A stretch of 64,000 bases of DNA from assembly GCF_003390885.1 (NCBI RefSeq), contig NZ_QMEL01000001.1, forward strand, positions 558,001 to 622,000. Direction: 5' to 3'. Origin of the DNA: Pelagibacterium sediminicola. GTDB taxonomy: Bacteria > Pseudomonadota > Alphaproteobacteria > Rhizobiales > Devosiaceae. Of the stretch, positions 1-7,341 are shown piece after piece; position 1 is the first letter of the stretch; each line of letters opens with the position of its first letter. Position numbers and translations under genes: made by a program. Under the pieces are notes generated by a model that had not been told where the DNA came from, did no database searches, and saw only the letters and a program-made list of their open reading frames with translations.

Positions 1-474
1 TGGACCGGCAAGGGGACGCGTATGACGCTGCGCCTGCCGCTGACGCTGGCGGTGCTCGACGTCATGCTGGTGCGGGTCGCCGGTTCCCCTTACGTCGTTC
101 CGCTCTCCTCGATCGTCGAGACCATCCAGAACTCGCGGGCCGATTTCGGGCACATGCCTTCGGGCGGCAAAGTGCTGCAGGTGCGCGGCGAATATGTGCA
201 GGTGGTCGATCTGGCGCGCCGGTTCGAGCTCGGGTCCGAGCAGGACGATGCCGACCGGTTCGTGGTCCTGTGCGAAGCCGAGGGCAATTCCAAGATCGCG
301 CTGGTGGTCGACGACATCATCGGCCAGCAGCAGGTTGTCATCAAATCGCTCGAAGAAAACTTCGAGCGCATCGACGGCATAGCCGGCGGCACAATCCTGG
401 GCGACGGTAACGTTGCGTTGATTGTTGATGTGCAAAGCTTGAAGACGAGCAACGCGCATCAGAATGCGGCATGA
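1..474 (+). CDS. cheA: Chemotaxis histidine kinase CheA, C-terminal end (partial)
   Basis: The reading frame is open from the first base of the window. It encodes the end of a CheA kinase: a G-box remnant (GKGTRMTLRLPLTLAV) followed by the CheW-like P5 regulatory domain (VPLSSIVETI, then QVVDLARRFELG). The P5 domain docks CheA to CheW and receptors at the chemosensory array. The P1 phosphotransfer, P3 dimerisation and most of the catalytic domain lie outside the window. The stop overlaps or nearly abuts cheW, which indicates one operon. An internal ATG at 22 is not a real start, because conserved CheA sequence continues upstream of it. Identification is confident; only the truncation limits it. 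Confidence 0.93.
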   Translation, partial: WTGKGTRMTLRLPLTLAVLDVMLVRVAGSPYVVPLSSIVETIQNSRADFGHMPSGGKVLQVRGEYVQVVDLARRFELGSEQDDADRFVVLCEAEGNSKIALVVDDIIGQQQVVIKSLEENFERIDGIAGGTILGDGNVALIVDVQSLKTSNAHQNAA

Positions 475-500
475 GGGCCGCGCAACGGGGTTTTAGGGAC

Positions 501-989
501 ATGGAAGCTCTCGAGATTCGTGACGAATATGGCGACGGTACAGCCGGTGTCAGCCAGAACACGCTCCAGCTCATCGCCTTTTCCATCGATGAGCAGATCT
601 ACGGCGTCGAAATCACCACCGTGCGGGAAATCCGCGCCTGGAACGGGGCGACCCCGCTTCCCAACACGCGCGAATATGTGCGCGGGGTGATCAACCTGCG
701 CGGCACCATCGTGCCGATCTTCGATCTTCGCGCCCGGTTCGGGGACGGGCAGACCCAGCCCACCAAGAACCATGTCGTCGTGGTAATGAGCGTGGGCGAC
801 AAATGGATCGGCATCCTCGTCGATGCGGTCTCGGACATCCTCACCGTTTCCAGGGACGACATCCACAACGTGCCGGAAGGCAATTCGATCGATACCGAAC
901 TCTTGAACGGCATCGTCACCCACGAAAGCCGCATGGTCGGACTGATCGACCTGCACGCGGTGGTCGCCGGGGCCAAGCCCGACGCCTGA
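501..989 (+). CDS. cheW: Chemotaxis coupling protein CheW
   Basis: This is a 162-residue CheW, the adaptor linking CheA to chemoreceptors. The single CheW domain shows LIAFSIDEQIYGVEI, the REIRAWNGATPLPN segment and the highly conserved YVRGVINLRGTIVPIFDLR core, then a GILVDAVSDIL strand. It directly follows cheA. An alternative start at 471 overlaps the cheA stop as ATGA and would add ten residues; the ATG at 501 was chosen because it gives a normal CheW length and is preceded by AGGGAC. A strong hairpin terminator follows the gene. Confidence 0.93.
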   Translation: MEALEIRDEYGDGTAGVSQNTLQLIAFSIDEQIYGVEITTVREIRAWNGATPLPNTREYVRGVINLRGTIVPIFDLRARFGDGQTQPTKNHVVVVMSVGDKWIGILVDAVSDILTVSRDDIHNVPEGNSIDTELLNGIVTHESRMVGLIDLHAVVAGAKPDA

Positions 990-1016
990 CGGGCGCGCAA
1001 ATCACAAATCCTTCAA

Positions 1017-1044
1017 AGCCCGCCGGCACCCCGGCGGGTTGTTT
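1017..1044 (+). terminator. Intrinsic terminator after cheW
   Basis: A 10-bp GC-rich stem (1017-1026 with 1031-1040, one G:T pair) with loop CACC is followed by GTTTC. It separates cheA-cheW from the convergent GntR gene. Confidence 0.7.
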
Positions 1045-1053
1045 CATGGCGTC

Positions 1054-1752
1054 TCAGAAACCGAGCAGATTGATGCGGACGGCTTGAAGATGCGATTGCA
1101 TGGCCCCGGCGGCCTCGTCGCGATCCCGCGCCTCAAACGCCTCAACGAGCCGGGCATGTTCGCGCCTCACATCGTCCTTGCGCTTTTCGGCGTGCTGGTT
1201 CTTTGAAATCTTGAGCTTGATCCATTCGGGGTCTTCGCGTGCGGCCTCGATCAGATCATAGGCACCGATCAGCAGGTCGTTGTGGCACGCATAGGCGATA
1301 GCCCGGTGGAAGGCGGCGTCGGCGCGCTCGAAATCGCGGGCATCGGAAATCCCTTCCATCGCCTCGGCTGCATCGCGGATCGCGCGCAAATCCTTTTCGG
1401 TGGCGTTCAGAACCACAAGCTCGGCCAGCCGGACCTCCAGCACATTGCGCGCTTCGAGCAGCTTGGAGGGGCTTGTGTCGATCACCGGGCGCCTCGCCTG
1501 ATGAGAGGGTTCAATCCCCGGTGCGCTTACGAAAGTGCCGCGCCCGACATGGCGATGAATGCGATTTTCGGCTTCGAGAACGGTCAGAGCCTGACGCACC
1601 GCCGCGCGCGATACCCCGATTTCCTCGGCAAGAGCGCGTTCGGGCGGCAGGCGGTTTTCGGGCCTGAAGTCTCCACGCGTAATCGCGCCCACAATATAGG
1701 CCCTGACGGCGTCTTCGGCTTTTTGCAGCATATCGGCGGTTGGACCCCGCAT
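1054..1752 (-). CDS. GntR-family (FadR/FCD subfamily) transcriptional regulator
   Basis: This 232-residue regulator has an N-terminal winged helix (RLPPERALAEEIGVSRAAVRQALTVLE, then HRHVGRGTFVS) and a C-terminal FCD ligand-binding domain. The FCD domain shows the usual metal/ligand-site residues: E of LEARNVLE, D/H of ERADAAFHRAIA, and a late HARLVEAFEARD with H. It is divergent from the FAH-family enzyme and tctCBA genes, and the 200-bp space between holds a large palindrome and repeated half-sites. It is therefore the probable local regulator, responding to the carboxylate the module takes up. The effector cannot be read from sequence. Confidence 0.88.
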   Translation of the reverse strand: MRGPTADMLQKAEDAVRAYIVGAITRGDFRPENRLPPERALAEEIGVSRAAVRQALTVLEAENRIHRHVGRGTFVSAPGIEPSHQARRPVIDTSPSKLLEARNVLEVRLAELVVLNATEKDLRAIRDAAEAMEGISDARDFERADAAFHRAIAYACHNDLLIGAYDLIEAAREDPEWIKLKISKNQHAEKRKDDVRREHARLVEAFEARDRDEAAGAMQSHLQAVRINLLGF

Positions 1753-1763
1753 TCAGATCCATT

Positions 1764-1947
1764 CAATGAGCGCCCAATTTGCCGGCATTTGCACGGATTT
1801 GCAAGGGCTCGTGCCATAATGGGCGCCCATTATGGCAAAATTTGGCTTGAATGGTCGCCCAACATGTGCAGTATTTGGCGAAATCGACGGGTAAGGCCAA
1901 ATTCAGGCGTGCAGGCCATGCTATTGGTCGCCCAATTTTGCCGGAGG
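1764..1947. promoter_or_regulatory. Operator array between GntR regulator and FAH/tct operon
   Basis: This divergent intergenic region contains a perfect 26-bp palindrome at 1812-1837 (half-site TGCCATAATGGGC). The motif CGCCCA recurs in direct orientation at 1771, 1824, 1856 and 1929, and the flanks 1768-1785 and 1926-1944 share CGCCCAATTT(T)GCCGG. The last copy abuts the Shine-Dalgarno GGAGG (1943-1947) of the FAH gene. GntR/FadR regulators bind short palindromes, so this is the expected binding zone; actual binding is inferred. Confidence 0.6.
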
Positions 1948-1953
1948 ATATCT

Positions 1954-2895
1954 ATGAGACTTGCCCTGATTGCGCGCGGCGCGGATAGCACGCCGGTGCT
2001 CGCCGTATTGATCGGCGATGGCCTGCTGCTCGATGTCGGGGCCGCTGACAGGCTTTTCGCTCTGGGCCTTGCTCCGGCCGTTTCGATCAAGGCGCTCGCG
2101 GAGCGGGGTGATGAAGGATTGAGGGCGGTCCGCGCGGTGGTGGCTGCGGTCGAATCGATCCGCGAGGCCGGCCACGACACTTCCAAGGTGACCATCGCGG
2201 AAGAGACAGCGATCTTCCTGCCTCCGGTGCCAGACCCTTCGAAATTCCTCGCCATTGGCAAGAATTATCGCGCCCATCTGGCCGAGCTTGAGCGCAACGG
2301 TCTGATACGGGAAATGCCCGACGAACCGACCGGCTTTATCAAGCTCAACGCTGTCATCGCGCCGCACAGGGGGTATGTCCGCCGTCCCGAAGGCATCACA
2401 ACTTTCGACTACGAACCCGAACTTGCCTTTATCATCGGGAAGCGCGCCAGTGGCGTTTCGGCCGATCAGGCGCTTGGGCATGTCCTGGGGATCACCGCTT
2501 TCAACGATATGACGGCGCGCGAAATCCAGAAGCGCGAGGTGGAGACCGGCACACGGTTCTGGACCGCCAAGAATATGCCCGGTTTTGGACCTTTGGGGCC
2601 TTATGTCGTAACGCTCGACGAGGTTCCGGACCTGTCCGATATCTGGATTTCATGCGCGGTGAACGGAGAAAAGCGGCTGCGTTTTTCAACCCGTGACCAG
2701 ATCCATTCGATCCCGACGATCATCGAACATTTCTCACGCTACATCCCGCTCGAACCCGGCGATGTCATGGCAACCGGGTGCCAGGAAGGCACTGCCTTCG
2801 GCCAACCCAATGCCGCCGAGCTGTTTTTGAAACCCGGCGATGCCGTCGAGGTCACACTCGAAGGGTTCATGACGCTGCGCACGCACGTCATCTGA
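1954..2895 (+). CDS. Fumarylacetoacetate hydrolase (FAH) family enzyme
   Basis: This 313-residue protein of the FAH superfamily (hydrolases, decarboxylases and isomerases of beta-keto or 2-hydroxydienoate acids) has a variable N-terminal domain to about residue 85. The catalytic FAH domain starts at KFLAIGKNYRAHLAE. Metal-ligand acids are visible in FDYEPELAFIIG (ExE) and FNDMTAREIQ (D), and the C-terminal part has PGDVMATGCQEGT. The start at 1954 has GGAGG six bases upstream; an open frame extends further upstream but runs through the operator region. It heads the operon with tctCBA and probably acts on the imported acid. The exact substrate is unknown. Confidence 0.88.
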   Translation: MRLALIARGADSTPVLAVLIGDGLLLDVGAADRLFALGLAPAVSIKALAERGDEGLRAVRAVVAAVESIREAGHDTSKVTIAEETAIFLPPVPDPSKFLAIGKNYRAHLAELERNGLIREMPDEPTGFIKLNAVIAPHRGYVRRPEGITTFDYEPELAFIIGKRASGVSADQALGHVLGITAFNDMTAREIQKREVETGTRFWTAKNMPGFGPLGPYVVTLDEVPDLSDIWISCAVNGEKRLRFSTRDQIHSIPTIIEHFSRYIPLEPGDVMATGCQEGTAFGQPNAAELFLKPGDAVEVTLEGFMTLRTHVI

Positions 2896-2929
2896 CATTT
2901 TCAGTCCAGTCGTATAAAGGAGGAATATC

Positions 2930-3916
2930 ATGACCAGAAGTTCATTTCTTGCCGCGAGTATCGTGGCAGCCGGCATTGTTCTGACCGGGGGCGGAGCGGT
3001 TCTTGCGCAAGACTATCCCGCCCAGCCCGTCAACGTCGTAATCCCCTTCCCCCCGGGTGGCGGCACGGACACGATCGGCCGCATCGTTTTCAACAAGGTG
3101 GCCGAAGGCTGGAGCGAGCCGGTGGTTATCCAGAATCAGCCCGGTGCATCGGGGCTTGTGGGAACGCTTTCGGCCATGCGCGAAGCGCCTGACGGCTATA
3201 CGCTGATCATGGGATCGACCGGCTCGATCCTGTCCCTGGCCCGCGAAGGCATGGGCATGGATAGCGGCGCTTTCCAGATCCAGGAGGTTCTGACGCCGGT
3301 CACCCAGCTTTCCGCCGATCCCTATGTCGTTGCAGTCCATCCCTCGCTGGGCGTCGAATCGATCGAGGAACTCGTTGCGCTCGCCAAGTCCGATCCGGAC
3401 GCCATCCCGTTCGGGTCCTCGGGTATCGGCTCGGCCTCACATCTGACCGGCGTGCTCTTCGAGCAGCTTGCCGGTGTGGAACTGCGCCATGTGCCCTATT
3501 CGGGCACCGGTGAAGCCGTTCCGGCCCTTCTGGGCGGCGACATCAAGCTCATGTTCGCCCCGCCCTCATCGGTCCTGCCGCATGCGGAGGATGGCGCACT
3601 GATCGCGCTGGCCGTAACGAGCGAAGAGCGCTCTGCGCTGCATCCCGATCTTCCGACAGTCGCCGAAGGTGGCGTCGCAGGGTTTTCGGCGATCGGCTGG
3701 TTCGGGCTTTATGCGCCGACCGGGGTCGAGCCGGGTCTGCTTGAGGCCATCAACACCGCCGTAACCGATGCGATGGCCGATCCGGCAGTCGTTGAAGCGC
3801 TCGCCAATCAAGGTGCCGCGCCCGCACCGATGCTGCCCGATGAATATCGGGACTGGGTCAATGCCGATGTCAGCATGTGGCTCGAACTGGCGGCTATCGC
3901 GGAAGCCGAGGAATAA
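2930..3916 (+). CDS. tctC: Tripartite tricarboxylate transporter substrate-binding protein (TctC family)
   Basis: This is a 328-residue periplasmic binding protein of the Bug/TctC family. A signal peptide (hydrophobic core about residues 7-25, cleavage near AVLAQ-DYP) precedes the diagnostic N-terminal beta-turn PVNVVIPFPPGGGTDTIGR, which contacts the ligand carboxylate. Further conserved blocks are FGSSGIGSASHLTG and VPYSGTGEAVPALLGGDI. It starts behind an AAGGAGG sequence 35 bp after the FAH gene and precedes tctB and tctA. It should capture a carboxylated substrate in the periplasm; the large Bug family makes the ligand unpredictable. Confidence 0.92.
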   Translation: MTRSSFLAASIVAAGIVLTGGGAVLAQDYPAQPVNVVIPFPPGGGTDTIGRIVFNKVAEGWSEPVVIQNQPGASGLVGTLSAMREAPDGYTLIMGSTGSILSLAREGMGMDSGAFQIQEVLTPVTQLSADPYVVAVHPSLGVESIEELVALAKSDPDAIPFGSSGIGSASHLTGVLFEQLAGVELRHVPYSGTGEAVPALLGGDIKLMFAPPSSVLPHAEDGALIALAVTSEERSALHPDLPTVAEGGVAGFSAIGWFGLYAPTGVEPGLLEAINTAVTDAMADPAVVEALANQGAAPAPMLPDEYRDWVNADVSMWLELAAIAEAEE

Positions 3917-3969
3917 TCCTTCCGGCCCGGGCCGTAGCGGTTCGGGCCGCATCCAAAAGACAGACGGCA

Positions 3970-4416
3970 ATGATTGAGCTCAATCACAAGGATTTATGGG
4001 GTGGCGCGCTGATCGCGCTGACCGGCGGCTATGTGGCCTATTCGGCGGCGGGTTTCGGTATCGGGAACGCTGCGCGAATGGGGCCGGGCTATGTGCTGGT
4101 CATCGCCGGTGTGGCGATGGTGGTTCTCGGCCTTGCAATGGCTGTCGCCTCCCTTCGCTATGCCGACCCGCTTCCCGGGATCGCCTGGCGCCCGCTTGTT
4201 GCCGTTACGGCGGGCATGATCGGCTTCGCACTCTCGCTGAGGGTACTCGGCCTGGTTCCGGCGGTGTGCCTGCTGGTCGGGCTTTCCGCCATCGGGGATC
4301 CCGAATCCCGTCCACTGCCAACCACAGCGCTTGCCGTCGGTGTCGCGCTGGGCATGTGGGTCGTTTTTGTTCTTGGCCTGCGCATTCCGCTGCCCGCCTT
4401 TGCACTGGATTTCTGA
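3970..4416 (+). CDS. tctB: Tripartite tricarboxylate transporter small membrane subunit (TctB family)
   Basis: This 148-residue protein has four predicted transmembrane segments (about 10-28, 40-62, 73-95 and 112-140), as expected for TctB, the poorly conserved small permease subunit. The start at 3970 was chosen because upstream sequence in the same frame is not TctB-like. Its stop overlaps the tctA start (TGATG), so the two membrane subunits are translationally coupled. Identification rests on position and topology more than on motifs. Confidence 0.85.
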   Translation: MIELNHKDLWGGALIALTGGYVAYSAAGFGIGNAARMGPGYVLVIAGVAMVVLGLAMAVASLRYADPLPGIAWRPLVAVTAGMIGFALSLRVLGLVPAVCLLVGLSAIGDPESRPLPTTALAVGVALGMWVVFVLGLRIPLPAFALDF

Positions 4417-5939
4417 TGGATCTCTTCTCGATCGGTTTTCCAACCGCGCTTTCGCTCGAAAATCTCGCCTATTGTTTTGCAGGCGTGTTCCTTGGCACAT
4501 TTGTCGGGGTGTTGCCCGGCATTGGCGGGCTGACGGCTGTCGCCCTCTTGCTGCCCGTCTCGTTTTATCTCGATCCGATCAGTGCGCTGATCCTGCTGGC
4601 GGGTATTTATTACGGCGCCGAATATGGCGGGTCGACCGCATCGATCCTGCTCAATTTGCCGGGAACGGCCTCCAATGCGGTCACCTGCATCGACGGCTAT
4701 CCCATGACGCGTCAGGGCAAGGCCGGTCCGGCCTTGTTCATTACGTCGGTGGGGTCGTTTATCGGCGGGACACTGGGCATTGCGGTGCTCATGGCGCTGG
4801 CGCCGGCGCTCGTGAGTCTTGCACTTTCGTTCGGTGCTGCCGAATATTTCGCCGCCATGCTTCTCGGCCTGATCGCGGCAGGAACCATCGGGCGTGGCAA
4901 GCCAGTCAAATCGGTGGTGATGGTGCTGCTCGGGGTATGCCTTGGCTTGGCGGGTATCGACATCAATTCAGGCGAGCGCCGGTTCACCTACGGGTTCTTT
5001 GAACTGTTCGACGGCATCCCGCTGGTTGTTGTTGCCATGGGTCTGTTCGGCATGTCGGAGGTCATCGCCTCGGTCGGCAAGATAAAGTCGGTAACCGAGG
5101 CCGGACGCATCACGCTCCGCTCCATGATCCCGGACCGGAAGGACATGAAGGCATCGATCATGCCGATCCTGCGCGGTTTCGGTGTCGGCAGCTTTTTCGG
5201 GCCATTGCCCGGCACCGGGCCAACCATCTCCGCCTTCATGGCCTATGCGATCGAAAAGCGCATCGCGCGTCAGCCGGAGCGGTTCGGCAATGGCGCGGTA
5301 GAGGGCGTCGCAGCACCTGAATCGGCGAACAATGCCGCGGTGCAGACCTCGTTCGTGCCCACGCTGGCCCTCGGTATTCCGGGATCGGCGACGATGGCGA
5401 TCATGCTGGGCGCGCTCATGATCCACGGCATCCAGCCCGGCCCCCGCCTCATGGGCGATCATCCCGAACTGTTCTGGGGGCTGGTCGCCAGCTTCTGGAT
5501 CGGCAATGTCCTGCTGCTTGTGCTCAACATTCCCCTGATCGGATTGTGGGTCAAACTGCTGCAAATCCCCTACAGGCTGCTTTATCCCATCATCCTGTGC
5601 ATGATCTGCATCGGTGTCTATTCAATCTCGAACAGCGTTTTCGATGTCTGGCTGGTCATCATCTTCGGCCTGGTCGGATACGGCATGAAACTGCTCGACC
5701 TCGAACCGGCACCGCTGCTTATCGGGTTTATTCTCGGGCCGATGATCGAGGCCCAATTCCGCAGGGCGCTCATTCTGACCGGCGGGGATTATCTGGCCCT
5801 GATGCAAAGGCCGATTGCCGCCGCTTTCTTTGCGTGCAGCGCGCTACTGGTGGGATGGATGGTCTATGCGATGTTCCGGCGGCGCAAGGCCCGGCCGGTT
5901 GAGGAACTGCCGGAGGTGGCTGAAGGAAAAACGCTTTAA
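4416..5939 (+). CDS. tctA: Tripartite tricarboxylate transporter large permease (TctA family)
   Basis: This 507-residue polytopic inner-membrane permease has the family's two conserved glycine-rich repeats: GVLPGIGGLTAVALLLP near the N-terminus and FFGPLPGTGPTISAFMAY about residue 255. Other conserved blocks are YYGAEYGGSTASILLNLPG and PESANNAAVQTSFVPTLALGIPGS. Length matches the family (about 500). It couples sodium- or proton-driven uptake to TctC. It ends the module; the next gene is convergent. Confidence 0.95.
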   Translation: MDLFSIGFPTALSLENLAYCFAGVFLGTFVGVLPGIGGLTAVALLLPVSFYLDPISALILLAGIYYGAEYGGSTASILLNLPGTASNAVTCIDGYPMTRQGKAGPALFITSVGSFIGGTLGIAVLMALAPALVSLALSFGAAEYFAAMLLGLIAAGTIGRGKPVKSVVMVLLGVCLGLAGIDINSGERRFTYGFFELFDGIPLVVVAMGLFGMSEVIASVGKIKSVTEAGRITLRSMIPDRKDMKASIMPILRGFGVGSFFGPLPGTGPTISAFMAYAIEKRIARQPERFGNGAVEGVAAPESANNAAVQTSFVPTLALGIPGSATMAIMLGALMIHGIQPGPRLMGDHPELFWGLVASFWIGNVLLLVLNIPLIGLWVKLLQIPYRLLYPIILCMICIGVYSISNSVFDVWLVIIFGLVGYGMKLLDLEPAPLLIGFILGPMIEAQFRRALILTGGDYLALMQRPIAAAFFACSALLVGWMVYAMFRRRKARPVEELPEVAEGKTL

Positions 5940-5955
5940 GTCTTTGATTTTTCGT

Positions 5956-5996
5956 GTTTCCGAACCGAATAAATGGTTCTCGCTTATTCTGGAAAC
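5956..5996. terminator. Possible bidirectional hairpin between tctA and the cheT-like gene
   Basis: Nested inverted repeats (GTTTCC/GGAAAC outside, GAATAA/TTATTC inside) occupy the 60-bp gap between two convergent genes. There is no long T-run on the plus side, so terminator function is tentative. Confidence 0.35.
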
Positions 5997-5999
5997 ATT

Positions 6000-6353
6000 C
6001 TAGAAGAACTCGACTTCGCCCGAATTGGTGCGGGCGGCTATGCCGGAAAGGGATTCGTCGCGCAATTCGTCGAGCGTCAGGGACGACCAGACGCCTTCCG
6101 AGGAGACCTTGTCGACCCCTTCGTGCAGATCCGCCATCTTGCGGGCGGCTTCGGCCATGTTGCGGCAGCGCTGCTCGATGCGGTCCTGCATCTGGAGCGC
6201 GATGACGATCTGGCGGATGGCGGTGGAGCGGGCGGCGTTGCAGTCGATCGAGGTGTCGCCCAGCGTCAGAAGGCTGGCCGTGATCCCGTCCACCATCTCG
6301 GCGGTCTGGCGCGCGGTTTCTTCCAGCTCTCTGGCCAGCTTGTGCAGCCCCAT
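6000..6353 (-). CDS. Small chemotaxis-cluster protein with CheZ-like DxxxQ helix (CheT-like)
   Basis: This 117-residue, mostly helical protein is encoded opposite to cheD. The segment IALQMQDRIEQRCRNM carries D57 and Q61 in the DxxxQ arrangement used by CheZ/CheC/CheX-type phosphatases of CheY-P, in a QDxxxQR context like CheZ. It ends in GEVEFF, similar to the AEIELF end of the neighbouring CheD. S. meliloti che operons encode a small protein, CheT, with a DxxxQ motif, and this is a plausible counterpart. The start at 6353 was chosen for AGGAG eight bases upstream; a longer frame lacks support. The function is inferred. Confidence 0.6.
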   Translation of the reverse strand: MGLHKLARELEETARQTAEMVDGITASLLTLGDTSIDCNAARSTAIRQIVIALQMQDRIEQRCRNMAEAARKMADLHEGVDKVSSEGVWSSLTLDELRDESLSGIAARTNSGEVEFF

Positions 6354-6640
6354 TCGACATACTCCTGATTCATACCGATGCCGATGGTAACGGCAAAGTT
6401 CTAAACCGATGTTTACCGTAAATGCCTCGATGGACACTTGCCCGTGCGGGGTTAGAAAAGCCCTAACGCGATTGGAAATTTGCGCTTCACGCTCTCTGGG
6501 CTGGGGCGCTGGCGGGGCAAAAGGCGGAAATAATCGCTCATAAATCCGTTCGATCCCGCCCGGTTAGCAAATCGGCAAGGTTAATCGACAAGGATTTGCG
6601 TCAACAGGGATTGGCCTCAAAGCCGGGATACAAAAAGCAT
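6354..6640. other. Divergent regulatory gap between cheT-like gene and cheD
   Basis: No gene is seen in this 287-bp gap. It must hold the promoters of both divergent genes. I see no clear -35/-10 pair, only A/T-richer sequence (for example around 6525-6545) and GC-poor patches relative to the surroundings. Confidence 0.4.
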
Positions 6641-7225
6641 ATGTCGTCAGCATCGCTTCCAGCCGATTTTTCGCGCGGAACGGTCTCCAGTGTCCATCAG
6701 GGTGACTGTCTGGTCTCGGGCAAGCCGGGGACCACATTTTCCACCGTGCTGGGATCGTGTATCTCGGCCTGCATCCGCGACCGGGTGGCCGGGGTCGGGG
6801 GGATGAATCATTTCCTGCTCGCCGTGCAATCGGGCTCGTCCAGGGACCGGTTCGGGCAATCGGCGCGCTATGGCGCGTTCGCCATGGAACAGCTCATCAA
6901 CATGATCCTTTCGCGCGGGACGGGGCGGAAATCCAATCTCGAGTTCAAGATTTTCGGGGGTGGCAACATCCATCCAGGGATCAACGATGTGGGACTGAAG
7001 AACATCGAGTTTGTCCGCGAATTTCTGCGCGAGGAAAACTACGTCATCTCCAGCGAGGACATGGGGGGCAATTTCGCGCGGCGCGTGATGTTCCAGCCGA
7101 CCACCGGCCGGGCGCTGGTCAAGCGCCTCGACAGCCGCGACAGCGTGCATCTGGTAAGGGACGAACTGGCCATCGCCAAGCGCCAGATCATCAAGCCGGC
7201 CGCCGCAGAGATCGAGCTTTTCTGA
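6641..7225 (+). CDS. cheD: Chemoreceptor glutamine deamidase CheD
   Basis: This 194-residue CheD deamidates glutamines in receptor methylation helices. The catalytic Cys is C40 in STVLGSCISACIRD and the His is H57 in GVGGMNHFLL; a downstream conserved block is FKIFGGGNIHPGINDVG. The ATG at 6641 was chosen; a TTG at 6596 would add 15 residues without a properly spaced ribosome site. It starts the second che block (cheD-mcp-cheR-cheB-cheY). The C-terminus AEIELF resembles the end of the adjacent CheT-like protein. Confidence 0.93.
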   Translation: MSSASLPADFSRGTVSSVHQGDCLVSGKPGTTFSTVLGSCISACIRDRVAGVGGMNHFLLAVQSGSSRDRFGQSARYGAFAMEQLINMILSRGTGRKSNLEFKIFGGGNIHPGINDVGLKNIEFVREFLREENYVISSEDMGGNFARRVMFQPTTGRALVKRLDSRDSVHLVRDELAIAKRQIIKPAAAEIELF

Positions 7226-7341
7226 CCGCAGCAAAGGTTATCAAGTCCTTATCGGGCGGCGTGGGCGCTCACAAAGCGTTAACCATGCCGCCATAGGATC
7301 GGGGAAACTGATTCCGGCTCCCTCGATCCAGGGCCTTGCCT

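Noticed and set aside
1282-1953. N-terminal extension of the FAH-family gene
   Set aside because: The open frame continues upstream but runs antisense through the GntR gene and the operator region; the ribosome site fits the start at 1954.
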